From: Azorinus chamasolen | Taxonomy: Eukaryota > Mollusca > Bivalvia > Cardiida > Solecurtidae | Assembly (NCBI GenBank): GCA_963576725.1 | Contig: OY755238.1 | Location: 23,512,845-23,576,844 of the forward strand | DNA length: 64,000 nucleotides | Direction: 5' to 3' | Shown here: positions 1 to 10,596 of the stretch, piece after piece | How the letters are laid out: every line of letters begins with the position of its first letter | Numbering within the stretch: position 1 is the stretch's first letter | The notes under the pieces: model-generated | Databases searched by the model: none | What the model was told of the DNA's origin: nothing | The model's input: the letters and a program-made list of their open reading frames with translations, nothing else | Program-made: the position numbers and the translations under genes

Positions 1-46
1 ACTTGAGAACGAATTCAGACTCAACTAAACGTTTTATAAGCATGGA
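1..46. repeat. FB-N foldback, right arm only
   Basis: Matches the right arm of the FB-N element at 18136-18307 (CTTGAGAACG, then CAGACTCAACTAAA and TTTTATAAGCATGG). The left arm would lie outside the window. Confidence 0.6.
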
Positions 47-49
47 CTC

Positions 50-156
50 AGGACTCTGTTTGATCAGGTTCTGCTTTCTTTGTCTATGGTATAATATAGA
101 TCTGATTCTTCTTCAGTTTCTACCATGACCAAACGTTAATTCGTTCACATGACATT
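50..156 (-). mobile_element. TTAA-A1 MITE fragment
   Basis: Resembles the inner half of TTAA-A1 in reverse (tctgctttctttgtctatgg, then the TAATATAGATCTGATT block and the CATGACCAAAC block). It is cut at the TA where TA-C begins. Confidence 0.5.
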
Positions 157-350
157 ATACGGTAAACCCTCTCTATAACGGCCACTAAATAGTGTTCATA
201 GTTCGTATTTAAGGGAAGGTGGCTGCTTACCTCCTAACTTTTTGTTAGGAGCGTTCTGTTTTACTTTCACCATGCTTTAAGCAGCCACCTGCCTTTGACA
301 CAAAATATTTTGTGTAATTAGGTGGCCATTATAGAGAGGTTGTACTGTAT
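157..350. mobile_element. TA-C MITE
   Basis: Ends read ACGGTAAACCCTCTCTATAA and its complement GAGAGGTTGTACTGTA. The subterminal GGTGGCTGCTTA / AAGCAGCCACC pair is intact but the left half of the central hairpin has been replaced or lost (cctaactttttgttaggagc). Confidence 0.75.
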
Positions 351-378
351 GTTCAATATTTATTCAATGCATTCACAG

Positions 379-420
379 TAAGACCTGTCTATAGCAACCA
401 TTAGACTCGTGTCTAAGTCT
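379..420. mobile_element. TA-E terminal fragment
   Basis: Only the end ACAGTAAGACCTGTCTATAG and a few following bases of TA-E can be seen. Confidence 0.4.
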
Positions 421-425
421 TGGGG

Positions 426-683
426 TTTAACCATTTCCTTTATATAAACGTGTTTTCAAGCATTTGTAAACAGAATAGACCCGGATCAGACGGCTAGTAT
501 AGGAGCCGTTTGATCGGGATATGCTCTGTTTGCTAATGAAAGTTGAAATACCTGTTTCTTTACTTTCTAAAATGACTACAATGTTCTACCTTCCATATTT
601 TGCTGTACTTCTTTTTCCATAAATATTCAATATAGGTATTGAAATTTGGAATAAATGTAGAACACGGAAAGGATCTGCATTAA
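426..683 (-). mobile_element. TTAA-A2 MITE
   Basis: Reverse copy of the long A2 variant. The hairpin around 468-535 pairs TGTAAACAGA with TCTGTTTGCT, followed by the A2-specific block (GTTTCTTTACTTTCTAAAAT, TTCAATATAGGTATTGAAAT). It shares its right TTAA with the next element. Confidence 0.75.
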
Positions 684-902
684 CCCATTACCTCATAGGC
701 TATTTTTAGATACAACCTCTTTGTATAAATCTACCGAAAAGGAGCATTTACAAGAGAAAAGGAAAATTTTAGAATTTTGTAGTTTGAAATCATTGTGATG
801 AATAGAGCATTTGTTCCTATACGAACAAATGCTCTATATATCACAATGGTTTAACAAAGTGACTTAAAAGTCAAAAGTCGTAAATATGAGGGAATGGGTT
901 AA
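680..902 (+). mobile_element. TTAA-B MITE
   Basis: TTAA-flanked, ends CCCATTACCTC / GAGGGAATGGG. The central hairpin pairs AGAGCATTTGTTCC with GAACAAATGCTCT and is itself inside CATTGTGAT/ATCACAATG. Confidence 0.85.
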
Positions 903-975
903 GCAACCAACTGCTCTCGATAACACCGATGAGTGTTCATTATTGGGCCTCTATACGCAGGTTCTATTGCACTTG

Positions 976-1214
976 ATATTGTGTTTATTTCTGACACAGA
1001 TGTGCGTGAATTAAATCATTAAAACCTTTAAATACATACGTATGCTTTACATTTTACACAATAAACATGATACTTTTCAATGTGAATATGTCCCTGGCCA
1101 TCCAACAGAGAATGACTTGGACGAATAAAGGTGGTATACAAGCAGAAACAGCAGGGTTAATATCCGATGTCAGAATGACCTTATTGCAACCCTTTACCAG
1201 ATAAATACGCAGCT
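976..1214. other. No recognisable feature
   Basis: AT-rich, with no ORF of note and no match to the repeat families of this window that I can see. Confidence 0.4.
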
Positions 1215-1443
1215 TTAACCCATCACCTAATATTGACGACTTTTGACGACTCTGTAATAGTCACTTTGTGAAACCATTGTGATAAATAGAGCATTTGCTC
1301 CTATAGGAGCAAATGCTCTTTTTATCACAATGGTTTCAAGCTATAAAATTCTAAAATTTTCCTTTTCTCTAGTTAATGCTCTTTTTGGGTAGATTTATTC
1401 AAAGAGGTTATATCTAAAAATAGCCTATGAGTTAATGGGTTAA
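1215..1443 (-). mobile_element. TTAA-B MITE
   Basis: Reverse copy with TTAA at both edges. The central palindrome contains the exact core CTCCTATAGGAG, within ATTTGCTCC/GGAGCAAAT. Confidence 0.9.
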
Positions 1444-1841
1444 GCCTTTGCAAAGGGAGCAGATAGATCTAGATCAGACAGATTCTACAGGATGCGTTCT
1501 GTAATATAGTAAAACCTCTCTTAACCGGAATTCTACTAGATAAGAATTTAGATACTTTTAGGCAGGTTGCTGCTTAATACAGGGTGAAAGTCATGCAGAA
1601 AGCTCCTAGAGGAGCTTTCTGCATGACTTTCACCCTGCATTAAGCTGCCACCTGTTTCCAAGACCGATATTCATACTAAATTTAACGGCCGGTTAAGAGA
1701 GGTTTTACTGTATAAGTGTATGCTTCTACAGTTTCTGCCATGGTCAAAACAGTGTGCGTCCATATGCTGTTATAAAGTTCAGCTAACTGGTACTCATGAA
1801 GTCATTATTTCTTACATGAATATTCGTGAGGTATCTGGTTA
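1444..1841 (-). mobile_element. TTAA-A1 MITE split by TA-D
   Basis: A worn reverse A1 (GCAGATAGATCTAGATCAGA before, CTACAGTTTCTGCCATGG and TTTCTTACATGAATATTC after). TA-D occupies 1505-1712 at the TA-rich middle. Confidence 0.6.
1505..1712. mobile_element. TA-D MITE
   Basis: TA-flanked. Ends are TATAGTAAAACCTCTC and GAGAGGTTTTACTGTA. The inner hairpin is almost perfect, pairing GGGTGAAAGTCATGCAGAAA with its complement around core CTCCTAGAGGAG at 1613-1624. Confidence 0.9.
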
Positions 1842-2125
1842 AAAGAAAGTAACAATTGAACGTTATAGTCTGGTTCATAAGAGGATATACCAATAGAGGT
1901 CACAACCAAAATAAACCAGTCGCAGCATTGCCCATACTTGTATTGATTTTCCCTGAGGAAAAATCTTTCAGAATATATATTCAATTATAAACTTCTCAAA
2001 AAGCGTTGGATTCTGAATTATAAAACATTGATTAGGTCACTGGTAGCGCTACGGGGTTACATGTAGTCATTTCTGAGCAGTTCTTTTAAGTGTTATGAGA
2101 CTGTCACATACAGTAAAAAATAAAG
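1842..2125. other. No recognisable feature
   Basis: AT-rich sequence without repeat match or coding signal that I can see. Confidence 0.4.
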
Positions 2126-2254
2126 CCTAACCCTTTCCTTCATATAAACGCATTTCACGCATTTGCAAACAGAGTAGCCACATTTCAGACGGCTCCTATA
2201 TGCAGGAGTCTGCTTTGTTTGCTTATGAAAATCTGATAGATTCGACTTATTATC
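2126..2254 (-). mobile_element. TTAA-A2 MITE, truncated
   Basis: Reverse copy (CTAACCCTTTCCTTCATATA, hairpin GCAAACAGAGTAG ... GCTTTGTTTGC) that stops where the Penelope-like fragment starts. Confidence 0.6.
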
Positions 2255-3260
2255 ACTGAAAAACTACTAAAACAGGGCTACAGATGTGACAGTTTCAAAA
2301 TTTTACCACCGTAATGTTCTACTCTTCAGCAAATACAATTGTAATTTACGTACTTTTCTAAAGTTAGGTGTTTCACATCCGGAGTTTTACGGTGATGTCA
2401 TTTACAAACTTCGAAAAATTATTGGACACACATATTTTGATACTTTGTTTGTCAAACGTATAAAACAATTCATTAAAAAGGGGTATGACCCATCTATATT
2501 GCAGCACACTACATGCTTGGTGGTCGACCCCTTTACATGGTCATTATATGCTTTCCTCTTTGCTTGTGCGACGACGGAAAAGACTTAATAATCTATGAAG
2601 ATTTCCTCTTAAACCCGTTTACGGAGGGAGGAAATCAGATATTTGTATTTTGCCAGTTCTATCGTACCCCAAATGACTTCTCCACAGTTACTCTGACCTC
2701 TGAATAGTCACCGAGTACATGTCTACGATGTCAAGGATATTCTTTTTCAAACAAAACAGTTGTGCATATTTAGTATCCACTAATATTTATATCTTCTTGC
2801 GATTTTTTTTTTTTTTTAAATATCAGTGTAGAAATGCCCGTATCTTTAAATTATGGCGTCATTTAAATGATGCCGTCGCTTGTTTACCTCTAACGTTTAT
2901 TTTTAAAATCATTTCATTTTGGCAGACATCGTTATTCATGTTTTGAAGTTGTCTGGAGGGGGATTTTATGTACATTTTGACTTGGGTGAAAGTGGGATAA
3001 GGGCGAGGTTGGGTACCCGTAAACCAGGTTTAAGCCCCCCCCCCGTAGCTGTTTTTGGCTACTGACCGTTCCAAGGCTGTACTCCTGCTTTCAGCCTATG
3101 GTCAACTTTGTTGTTTAATATGCTTAATGTTTAATATTTTCGTCTTGATATGCGTCCTGTTATGTTTTGTCTTGTGGCTATACCATTTCTTGTTTGATGG
3201 TTTCTGGTGCGGTGTCATTTCGTATGTGGCTCTCCCTGTTTGACTATTTTCCCATATTTA
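2255..3260 (+). pseudogene. Penelope-like element, 5'-truncated copy
   Basis: The 100-residue reading frame at 2286-2588 aligns over its whole length with the C-terminus of the reverse transcriptase at 38572-39771: both have HPEFYGDVIYKLRKIIGHT and IKQFIKKGYDP followed by ACLVV or TCLVV. The match starts in the thumb-like region just after the QGY motif, so the polymerase core is missing. The homology continues past the stop through a shared 3' region (ACTGACCGTTCCAAGGC at about 3060), also found at 40040-40280 and reversed at 4005-4272. This is a dead 5'-truncated retrocopy. Confidence 0.85.
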
Positions 3261-3282
3261 CAGTTTCTACGTATATCAAAAT

Positions 3283-3447
3283 TCATGCGTACATATGCCA
3301 TTATAATAACCATGCGTACATATGCCATTATAAAAAACATGCGCACCTATGTCATAATAGATATAATGCGCAGAAATATATCATAATAAATATCATGCAC
3401 ACATATGTCATAATAAAAATCATGCACACATATGCTATAATAAAAAT
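3283..3447 (+). repeat. 27-bp tandem repeat, about 6 copies
   Basis: Units resemble CATGCGTACATATGCCATTA plus TAATAAC. The unit looks like the CATATGCCATTATAA stretch of TTAA-A1, and TACAGTTTCTACG just before it is also A1-like, so the array probably grew inside an A1 copy. Confidence 0.75.
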
Positions 3448-3485
3448 GCAGCTTACAATTACTTTCACTAAACACCAAAGTATGC

Positions 3486-3719
3486 TCAACCCTTTCCTTG
3501 ATTAATATTCATGTAGGAAATAATGACGATTATAATAAGATTATTTTTATAATGGCATATGAACACATACCATTTTGGCTCAGGCAGAAAATGTAGAATC
3601 AGATCTATATTATACCATAAGCAAACAGAGCAAACCCTGATCAGACGGCTCCTATAGGACCTTAGGTCTACTCTGTTTGCAAATGTGCCAAAATGCGCTT
3701 ACATAAGGGAAAGGGTTAA
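3486..3719 (+). mobile_element. TTAA-A1 MITE
   Basis: Ends CAACCCTTTCC / GGAAAGGGTTAA. It has the A1 block ATTCATGTAGGAAATAATGA, AAGCAAACAGAGC, and a partly broken central hairpin after CGGCTCCTATAGGA. Confidence 0.8.
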
Positions 3720-4004
3720 GATACTATTACCACAAACATTACTAAATTAATTAAGGTCTTATAAAACTTCATGTATACATATCGATCATTTCGTGCTCTT
3801 GAAGTCGGCCTAGACAAAACTTTAGTTTAAACATTTTTTTTTCTCATAATTTACAACATGCATATAAAATATGCATTATTTGTATCAAATAAGGAATGGA
3901 CAGAAAGCTGAACAGTTAAAACATTAATCTATTCGCCATATGCCTGTAACTCTACAAAAGCAGTTGTTTGTATTGTAACTTTGACTATAATAGTCAGTGC
4001 TATT
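3720..4004. other. No recognisable feature
   Basis: AT-rich DNA without a visible gene or repeat. Confidence 0.4.
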
Positions 4005-4272
4005 TCTCATATAAATAATTGTACAAAGTAAAAGTACAAAAATGAGACATGCACGAAACACCACATACAGAACAAACAGTCGGCCGAACAGCAACACAAG
4101 GAAACAGCAAATGTATACAACTATAAAAACATCAAGAGACGCACAAAGACAAAACATACATACAATAGGGGGAAGATGGAAGTACCGCCTTGGAACGGTC
4201 AGTGACAAAAGTCACTTGGGGGGGGGTAAACCGGTTTTTGGGCGCCCAACCTCACACTTATTTCATCCTTAA
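4005..4272 (-). mobile_element. Penelope-like element 3' module, inverted
   Basis: Read on the minus strand it follows 40040-40280 closely: GTGAGGTTGGGCGCCCAAAA, a C-run, CTTTTGTCACTGACCGTTCC and on to CTGTATGTGGTG. Only this non-coding 3' module is present. A short ORF that spans it (MSLTVPRRYFHLPP...) is also open at 40100, but stop-free conservation here follows from recent copying and I do not call a gene. Confidence 0.8.
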
Positions 4273-4499
4273 AACATACTTTGAATGATTCGGAGGAAGA
4301 CAAGTTGAATGAGTGCAGCAGAAAATGTGCAGCTGTGGCGGATATCTGGTATCTTGATATGAAAAAAATGTAACAGAACTGATGTCAGTAGACACAGATG
4401 TTTTACTGCCAGCCAAGGATTATCTCATAATTACTTGAGTTAACCCTTTCCTACATATATACAAAATAAAGGAGCGTTCTACATGCCTTTCTCCCTGCA
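4273..4499. other. No clear feature; small TTAA-A end scrap
   Basis: Only 4440-4470 (TTAACCCTTTCCTACATATA) resembles a TTAA-A terminus. The rest is unassigned. Confidence 0.35.
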
Positions 4500-4747
4500 T
4501 TAACCCTTTCCCTGTTCAGTATTCATGTAAGAAATAATGACAACATGGATATGTATTAGCTCAAGTTTTATAATGTAAACAATTCAACGGAATTCTTTGC
4601 TTTGACAAAACTTCAGTATAAGATCTTTAACATGTCAAATGCAAACAGAGCAGACCCTGATCAGACGGCTCCTGTAGGAATCATGTGATCTGTGTCTTCT
4701 CTGTTTGCAAATGCGTGAAAATGTGTTTATATGAGGGAAAGGGTGAA
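4500..4747 (+). mobile_element. TTAA-A3 MITE
   Basis: TTAACCCTTTCCCTGTTCAG start and GAGGGAAAGGGTGAA end. A3 differs from A1 by TTGCTTTGACAAAACTTCAG. The right half of the central hairpin is degraded. Confidence 0.8.
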
Positions 4748-4824
4748 GCAATCACCTGCGTGAAATGATTTAATTCTTTGTTTACTAAAGTACCGGTTTA
4801 GAAGGTTTTTACTGAACCATCATA

Positions 4825-5032
4825 TACAGTAAAACCCCTAGAAACTGGACATTAAATTTGGTATAAATATCGGTCTTTGAGACAGGTGACAGCTTAATAC
4901 AGGGTTGAAGTCATGCAGAAAGCTCCTCTAGGAGCTTTCTGCATGACTTTCATCCTGCATTAAGGAGCCACCTGATTTAAAGTATCTTAATTATTCTCTA
5001 CTAGAATTCCGGTTTAGAGAGGTTTTACTGTA
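4825..5032. mobile_element. TA-D MITE
   Basis: TACAGTAAAACCCCTAGAAA to GAGAGGTTTTACTGTA, TA on both sides. Inner hairpin ATGCAGAAAGCTCC/GGAGCTTTCTGCAT has core CTCCTCTAGGAG. Confidence 0.9.
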
Positions 5033-5430
5033 TTTCTTTTGCAATAACCTCTCGCATGAATAACGGGCATATGAACATGTTGCAAAGGGCAGTTTGGACG
5101 GATTTATCTGGGCTGGGGTGACTGGTAAGAAGTGTTGCACTTTTAATAACTGCTGATTAGCAGACTCAATAAAACCGAGTCTGCATTTGATTTCGAAGGA
5201 CCTCCTACTTTCAGAGTTTATGTACTTCACAAAAGTAGATGTTACGTGCCCGTGCTGCGGCCGTAAATGTCGCCCCGTGCTGCATTCTCAGTGTTGTATT
5301 TTCTGGTCCTTCGGGATCAACAGTTTAAATGATGTTAGTTTTTTAAAACTGAATACTTTTTAAGCCGGTGCCTATTTTTGCTTTCAGGGGATCCCATACT
5401 TTCAGAATTTATAATGTGTATGTAACGTGA
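5033..5430. other. Unassigned, imperfect direct repeats
   Basis: No gene seen. ACTTTCAGAGTTTAT near 5208 recurs as ACTTTCAGAATTTAT near 5398, and CCCGTGCTGC occurs at two places between 5248 and 5283, which suggests an old unrecognised repeat. Confidence 0.4.
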
Positions 5431-5665
5431 TTAATCCTTTCCCTGTTCTATGTTTATCCCAAATTGCAACACCTATTGAATATCCATGGCAAAAATATGG
5501 AAGGTGAAACATTATGGCCATTTTAGAGAGTAAAGAAACATTCTTTAAAATTCCATTAGCAAACAGAGCATACCCTGATCAGACGGTGCCTTTAGGAGCC
5601 TTCTGATGTGGGTCTACTCTGTTTGCAAATACGTGAAAACACGTTTATATGAAGGATATGGTTAA
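5431..5665 (+). mobile_element. TTAA-A2 MITE
   Basis: TTAATCCTTTCCCTGTTCTA to GGATATGGTTAA, with TTAGCAAACAGAGC and TCTACTCTGTTTGCAAA as the hairpin arms. Confidence 0.85.
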
Positions 5666-5739
5666 GAATTGAAAGCAGGTTACCAGAGTCTTGCTTACGT
5701 AGGGTAGTAGTTTTTTTGTTTTATACAGGGCACACCTGA

Positions 5740-7015
5740 TACAATGCATTTCTTGGAACAACTGACACAGTGCACTTCTTGACACACTTGATACAGTGCA
5801 CTTCTTGGCACAACCGATGCAGTGCACTTCTTGTCACAACTGACACAGTGGACTTTTTGGCACAACCGATACAGTGCACTTCTTGTCACAACTGACACAG
5901 TGCACTTCTTGGCACAACCGATGCAATGCACTTCTTGGCACAACTGACACCGTGCACTTCTTGTCACAACTGACACAGTGCACTTCTTGGTACAACCGAT
6001 ACAGTGCACTTCTTGTCACAACTGACACCGTACACTTCTTGGCACAACTGATACAGTGCACTTCTTGGCACAACCGATACAGTGCACTTCTTGTCACAAC
6101 TGACACAGTGCACTTCTTGGCACAACCGATACAGTGCACTTCTTGTCACAACTGACACAGTGCACTTCATTGCACAACCGATACAGTGCACTTCTTGGCA
6201 CAACTGACACCGTGTACTTCTTGTCACAACTGACACAGTGCACTTCTTGGTACAACCGATACAGTGCACTTCTAGTCACAACTAACACCGTGCACTTCTT
6301 GGTACAACTGATACAGTGCACTTCTTGACACAACTGACAAAGTGCACTTCTTGTCACAACTGACACAGTGCACTTCTCGGCACAACTGACACAGTACACT
6401 TCTTGGCACAACTGGCACAGTGTACTTCTTGGCACGACTAATACAGTGCACTTCTTTGTACAACTAATACAGTACACTTCCTGGTACAACTGATACAGTG
6501 CACTTCTTGGCACAACTGACACAGTGCACTTCCTGGCACAACTAGCACAGTGCACTTCTTGGCACAACTGATACAGTGCACTTCTTGGCACAACTGATAC
6601 AGTGTACTTCTTGGCTATACTGGCACAGTGTACTTCTTGGCACAACCGATACAGTGCACTTCTTGGCACAACTGACACAGTGTACTTCTTGGCACGACTA
6701 ATACAGTGTACTTCTTTGTACAACTGATACAGTGCACTTCTTGGTACAACTGATACAGTGCACTTCTTGGCACAACTGGCACAGTGCAGTTCTTTGTACA
6801 ACTAATACAGTGCACTTCTTTGTACAACTCATACAGCGCACTTCCTGGTACAACTGATACAGTGCACTTCTTGGCACAACTGATACAGTGCACTTCTTGG
6901 CACAACTGACACAGTGCACTTCTTGGCACAACTGATACAGTGTTCTTCTTGACACAACTGGCACAGTGCACTTCTTGGCACAGCTGGCACAGAGCACTTC
7001 TAGCAAAACTATTGA
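5740..7015. repeat. 26-bp satellite, about 49 copies
   Basis: Unit close to GTGCACTTCTTGGCACAACT + GATACA. Because 26 is not a multiple of three, three units make a 78-bp, 26-codon super-period, and long stretches of all three minus-strand frames stay open (up to 235 codons at 6094-6801), giving Cys-rich repeats such as CQEVHCVSCDKKC. Units vary mainly at TTGG/TTGT/TTTG and CTGA/CCGA/CTAA. No start context, signal or recognised domain supports translation, so I treat it as satellite DNA. Confidence 0.9.
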
Positions 7016-7043
7016 GCGAGTGTCACACATTTGGGATATTCAT

Positions 7044-7249
7044 GCAGTAGAACCTGTCTTAAGCAATCAACAAAATAGGTATAACTATGGGTCTGTGAAA
7101 CATAAGGTAGCTTAATGCAGGTTAAAAATAATGCAAAAACTCCTATATGAGCTTTCTGTATTACTTTTGTCCTGCATTAAGCGACCACCTGCGTCTTTAT
7201 ACTTCTGTGTTCAATAAATGAATGGCAACTTAACACAGGTTTTACTGGA
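7044..7249. mobile_element. TA-E MITE
   Basis: GCAGTAGAACCTGTCTTAAG to ACACAGGTTTTACTG. Internal GTAGCTTAATGCAGG and CCTGCATTAAGCGACC are the family's subterminal pair. Confidence 0.8.
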
Positions 7250-7745
7250 GTTACTTGGCGTCTTATCTGGATCCAAGCAATGTCAGTCTACCATGTTGCT
7301 TTTGGTGGTGGTGTGATGTTAAAATACCCCAGTCTCAAGTTTCTCTGATGATACTGTAAAAGTTCATCCTCCTGGGAAATTATTAATTACCGACTTGACA
7401 AATAGATACAATTAAAAGCAATCATTTATGCGGAGTACTTTAATCAAATGCCATTTGAAAAAGCTAATTTACTTAGCATGTCATATTCAATTTATGCCCT
7501 GTCTTTAGTAATTGAAAGAATGATGACTCAATCAAAACGAATTTGATATCTCTCGTGTGTTACACACCAGATTGAATATAAGCTGAGGTTCGATGAGCAG
7601 AAATAATGGCAGCTTTTAAACATGGCGTGGTATGCGCGACCAAACAGGCACATGCTTACAGCTGGGACTCAGTTGAGAGGTCTAGTAACTCAGCGTCTTA
7701 TCAGGATCCAAACTCTTTGACACTCGGTCGATAGTTTCTTAAGAG
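7250..7745. other. Mostly unassigned, two TTAA-H scraps
   Basis: GCGTCTTATCTGGATCCAAG (7259-7278) and AGCGTCTTATCAGGATCCAA (about 7692-7711) are half-hairpins of TTAA-H. The 400 bases between hold nothing I recognise. Confidence 0.45.
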
Positions 7746-7857
7746 CTTAAACGAATCGGATGTATTTAAAGAATATAACAGATTAGTTTTCTAGCAGAGT
7801 GTTTATGTTTCTAGCATGAGAAGGGGTAAAGTTAAACTTATACAAAGAGTAGAAGCA

Positions 7858-8084
7858 TTAATCCTCTCCTTGTTCTATTTAGTCCAAATGCCATTACCCA
7901 CTGAATATGCATGAGCCAAATAGTAATAATGAAATATTTTAGAAACTAAAGAAACAGGTCTATCAAACTTATTTACCAAACAGAACAGACCCTGATCAGA
8001 CGGCTCCTCTAGGAGCCGTCTGATCTGGGTCTACTCTGTTTGCAGATGCGTTAAAAGGCGTTTATATATGAAGGAAATGGATAA
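7858..8084 (+). mobile_element. TTAA-A2 MITE
   Basis: Complete copy with a long perfect inner palindrome, CCTGATCAGACGGCTCC around TCTA and then its complement, inside CCAAACAGAACAG/TACTCTGTTTGC. Confidence 0.85.
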
Positions 8085-8164
8085 GCATTACCACCGACAT
8101 GCAATGGGCTAGTGAGTGCATGTTTCCCTTCAAGGTATGATTACCACGATGTACCATCTTCCTA

Positions 8165-8376
8165 TTAAGCCTTTGCCTGCTAAGCTCGACCTAAGTGACG
8201 TTTGTAAACAGTTTGCATCCAGATGAAATGCCGAGTAACACGGTATCATATCAGGATTCAAGCTGTTTGGCGCTCTGTCAATAGTTTCTCAAAACCTTGC
8301 ACGAACCGGGACTACGTGAAGGCAGTAACAGATCGGGTAATATGCAGGCGTCATTTGTAGGACAGACAAAGAGTTA
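8165..8376 (+). mobile_element. TTAA-H MITE
   Basis: TTAA-flanked. Core arms AACAGTTTGCATCCAGATGA and TATCAGGATTCAAGCTGTTT surround GCCGAGTAACACGG. The block GTCAATAGTTTCTCAAAACC marks the family. Confidence 0.7.
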
Positions 8377-8483
8377 AGTCTCATTTTCTAAATACATCTT
8401 CTCAGATAAGTTTTATGAACCAATCGATCGTTCATTTCGTTGCGCAAATTTCTTGTGATCATCTGAAAACAAATTAGTGTATA

Positions 8484-8990
8484 AAGCAAACAGCGAGTTC
8501 CTTCTTTGGACCCCTGATCTGGGTCTAAACTGTTTGTCTATGTCCCAGTTAATCACTTACGCCACACATACACCTTTTAACGCATATGCAAACTGAGTAG
8601 ACCCAGATCATACGGCTCTTTAAGAATTAAAGGGTCTAATCAGGGTCTAATCAGGGCCTGCTAGGTTTGCTTATTGAATAATATAGATCTGGATCTACAA
8701 GTTTTGATATGGCTAACACTTTCTGTGTTCAAATGTCATAATAATCAATAATATTTGATTATAGCTAATTGATATTATGATGTCATTATTTCTTACATAA
8801 ATATTCATGGAGAAATAATATTAGCAATATCGCAATAGCTAGCCGTCTGATCTGGGTCTGCTCTGTTTGCTTATGATATACTATACACGTAGATATGATT
8901 CTACAGCTTCTGTCATGGCCAAACATTCCTGTGTTCATGTGATATTATTAAAATTAATCTAATTAACATTCATGACGTCATTTCATAACA
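8484..8990 (-). mobile_element. Cluster of TTAA-A1 fragments
   Basis: Three abutting worn pieces: 8484-8550 (half hairpin), 8549-8815 (reverse A1 with AAACTGAGTAGACCCAGATC and TTTCTTACATAAATATTCAT) and 8845-8990 (another reverse A1 starting at the hairpin right arm GCCGTCTGATCTGGGTCTGC). Confidence 0.6.
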
Positions 8991-9002
8991 CGTAATTCCA
9001 TC

Positions 9003-9211
9003 TACAGTAAAACCCCTCCAAGGCGACCACCTAAAAGAGGTATAATTATGGGTGGCAGAGGCAGGTGGAAACTTAATGCAGGACAAAAGTCACGCAGGAA
9101 GCTCCTAGAGGAGCTTTCTGCATCACTTTTGTCCTGCATTAAGCAACTACATGCTTATAAAGACACACATGTTTATTCCTTTAGTGGTCGCATTAGAGGG
9201 GTTCTACTGTA
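9003..9211. mobile_element. TA-E-like MITE
   Basis: CTACAGTAAAACCCCTCCAA to GAGGGGTTCTACTGTA. The inner hairpin GGACAAAAGTCACGCAGGAA has core CTCCTAGAGGAG. Ends are intermediate between TA-D and TA-E. Confidence 0.85.
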
Positions 9212-9272
9212 TATATACAACAACATCTCTTTAACCATTTCCTCTTTGATATACATGCAATTAGTTATATAG

Positions 9273-9419
9273 AGGATCTTACATGAGTGTTCTTGATTAT
9301 TGGATTTATTAAATGAGTCTTTTTAAAACGATAAAAAACGAGCTTTAGCGAGTTTTTTTATCGTTTTAAAAAGACGAATTTAATAAATCCAATAATCATG
9401 AACACGAATGCAAGATCCT
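9273..9419. repeat. FB-M long hairpin
   Basis: A 147-bp near-perfect inverted repeat: AGGATCTTACATGAGTGTTC ... and its complement at the right, with GTCTTTTTAAAACGATAAAA as the inner stem and a small loop near GAGCTTTAGCGAG. It shares no sequence with the other families. Confidence 0.8.
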
Positions 9420-10596
9420 ATTTATAACATAACACACACAAATGTTATTTGCAGCCAATATTTCAGCAGTAACGTGGATTGTTATAAATTCTCCTTACAT
9501 ATAGAAATGATGAATGAAAGGTGTTATTAGGTTCGCTAGGTAACTGGGACAAAGTAGGTCCAAATTTTCCAACTTTATTTTTTACTTACTGTCATATCAA
9601 CCAGGATCTACTTCAGACCTCTCTGGTATTCAATTTAACTGTGATAGTTTATGATACAAAAACATACAGAAACACGTCAAAATAATTTTTGAGTTACAGT
9701 TTCGACATACATAGTTACAAACACGTCACATTATGACGTCATTGTACACAACTTGTGTCTATGTAAAGCGCGCCATTTACATGAAGACCTACATACCTGT
9801 AGTCGCCAACACGTCCGACACTCACTGTTAATGGGATTCGAAATGCGCCTTCGTTTTGGTATATTAAGCCCTTCATTAGTGTTGTATGTATACACATGGA
9901 CATGGACATTTCCACCGAGAAAAAAAATCTCGATTCAAGTTCAGTGAAAATGTTTGAAATGGACAAAAGATTCAGTACGAACTGCTGCATAAAATGTGTT
10001 GGAACAGGAGGAAGATTTTCGCGATCAGCTGAGTTAGTGAGTATAGCATATTTGAAATATGTTTGTGCTGTGCTGGATTCAGATGACTATTGTTGTTGAT
10101 TGATGAGATATTTGTATGAGTAGAAATCTGCATAAACAAAAGGACATGCGGTGAAGAAAATGCAAAGTTGAGGAGGCATTTTAATTTAAATGTAGAATTG
10201 ATTGTATGGGTCAGAGTAGCTGGTAGGTCTTTTTTGGCATACATTTTGTATATGATTCCTGACAGCGATTACAATTTGTATTATTTTATCGAAATTAAGG
10301 CGCAAGTGCCAACAATCCTTTGCCATCTATCGTGACTCAATCGTGGACAGGTAGGTCGACCACCGTCCGCCAGTTTGTTTGTTTTGACAGCGCGTATGAA
10401 TCGTTCGAATGTCATTCGGTCGTTCGAATGTTATTCACTAGTGATTATATGCCCATGATTATCAAAAAATAAATGATAGTGTTACGTCACGCTGAAGCCA
10501 CGTGTTATGTTATAAATTTGTTTTGCTACGTGAAAGTAGCGACCAGCATGTTTATTTGTATCATGACCTCTGTAACCTTTTACTCCATAGATACCT
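9420..10596. other. 1.2 kb without a recognised gene or repeat
   Basis: Short ORFs of up to 90 codons exist on both strands here and overlap each other. None has a recognisable domain. I see no MITE ends either, so this is one of the least repeat-derived stretches of the window. Confidence 0.4.

Noticed and set aside
3924..4272. Conserved short protein MSLTVPRRYFHLPP at 4.2 and 40.1 kb
   Set aside because: It lies in the non-coding 3' module of the Penelope-like element; similarity reflects copying of the element, and the third copy at 3.05 kb does not keep the frame.
6094..6801. 235-codon minus-strand ORF with Cys-rich repeats
   Set aside because: It is the 26-bp satellite read in one of three equally open frames; no start context or domain.
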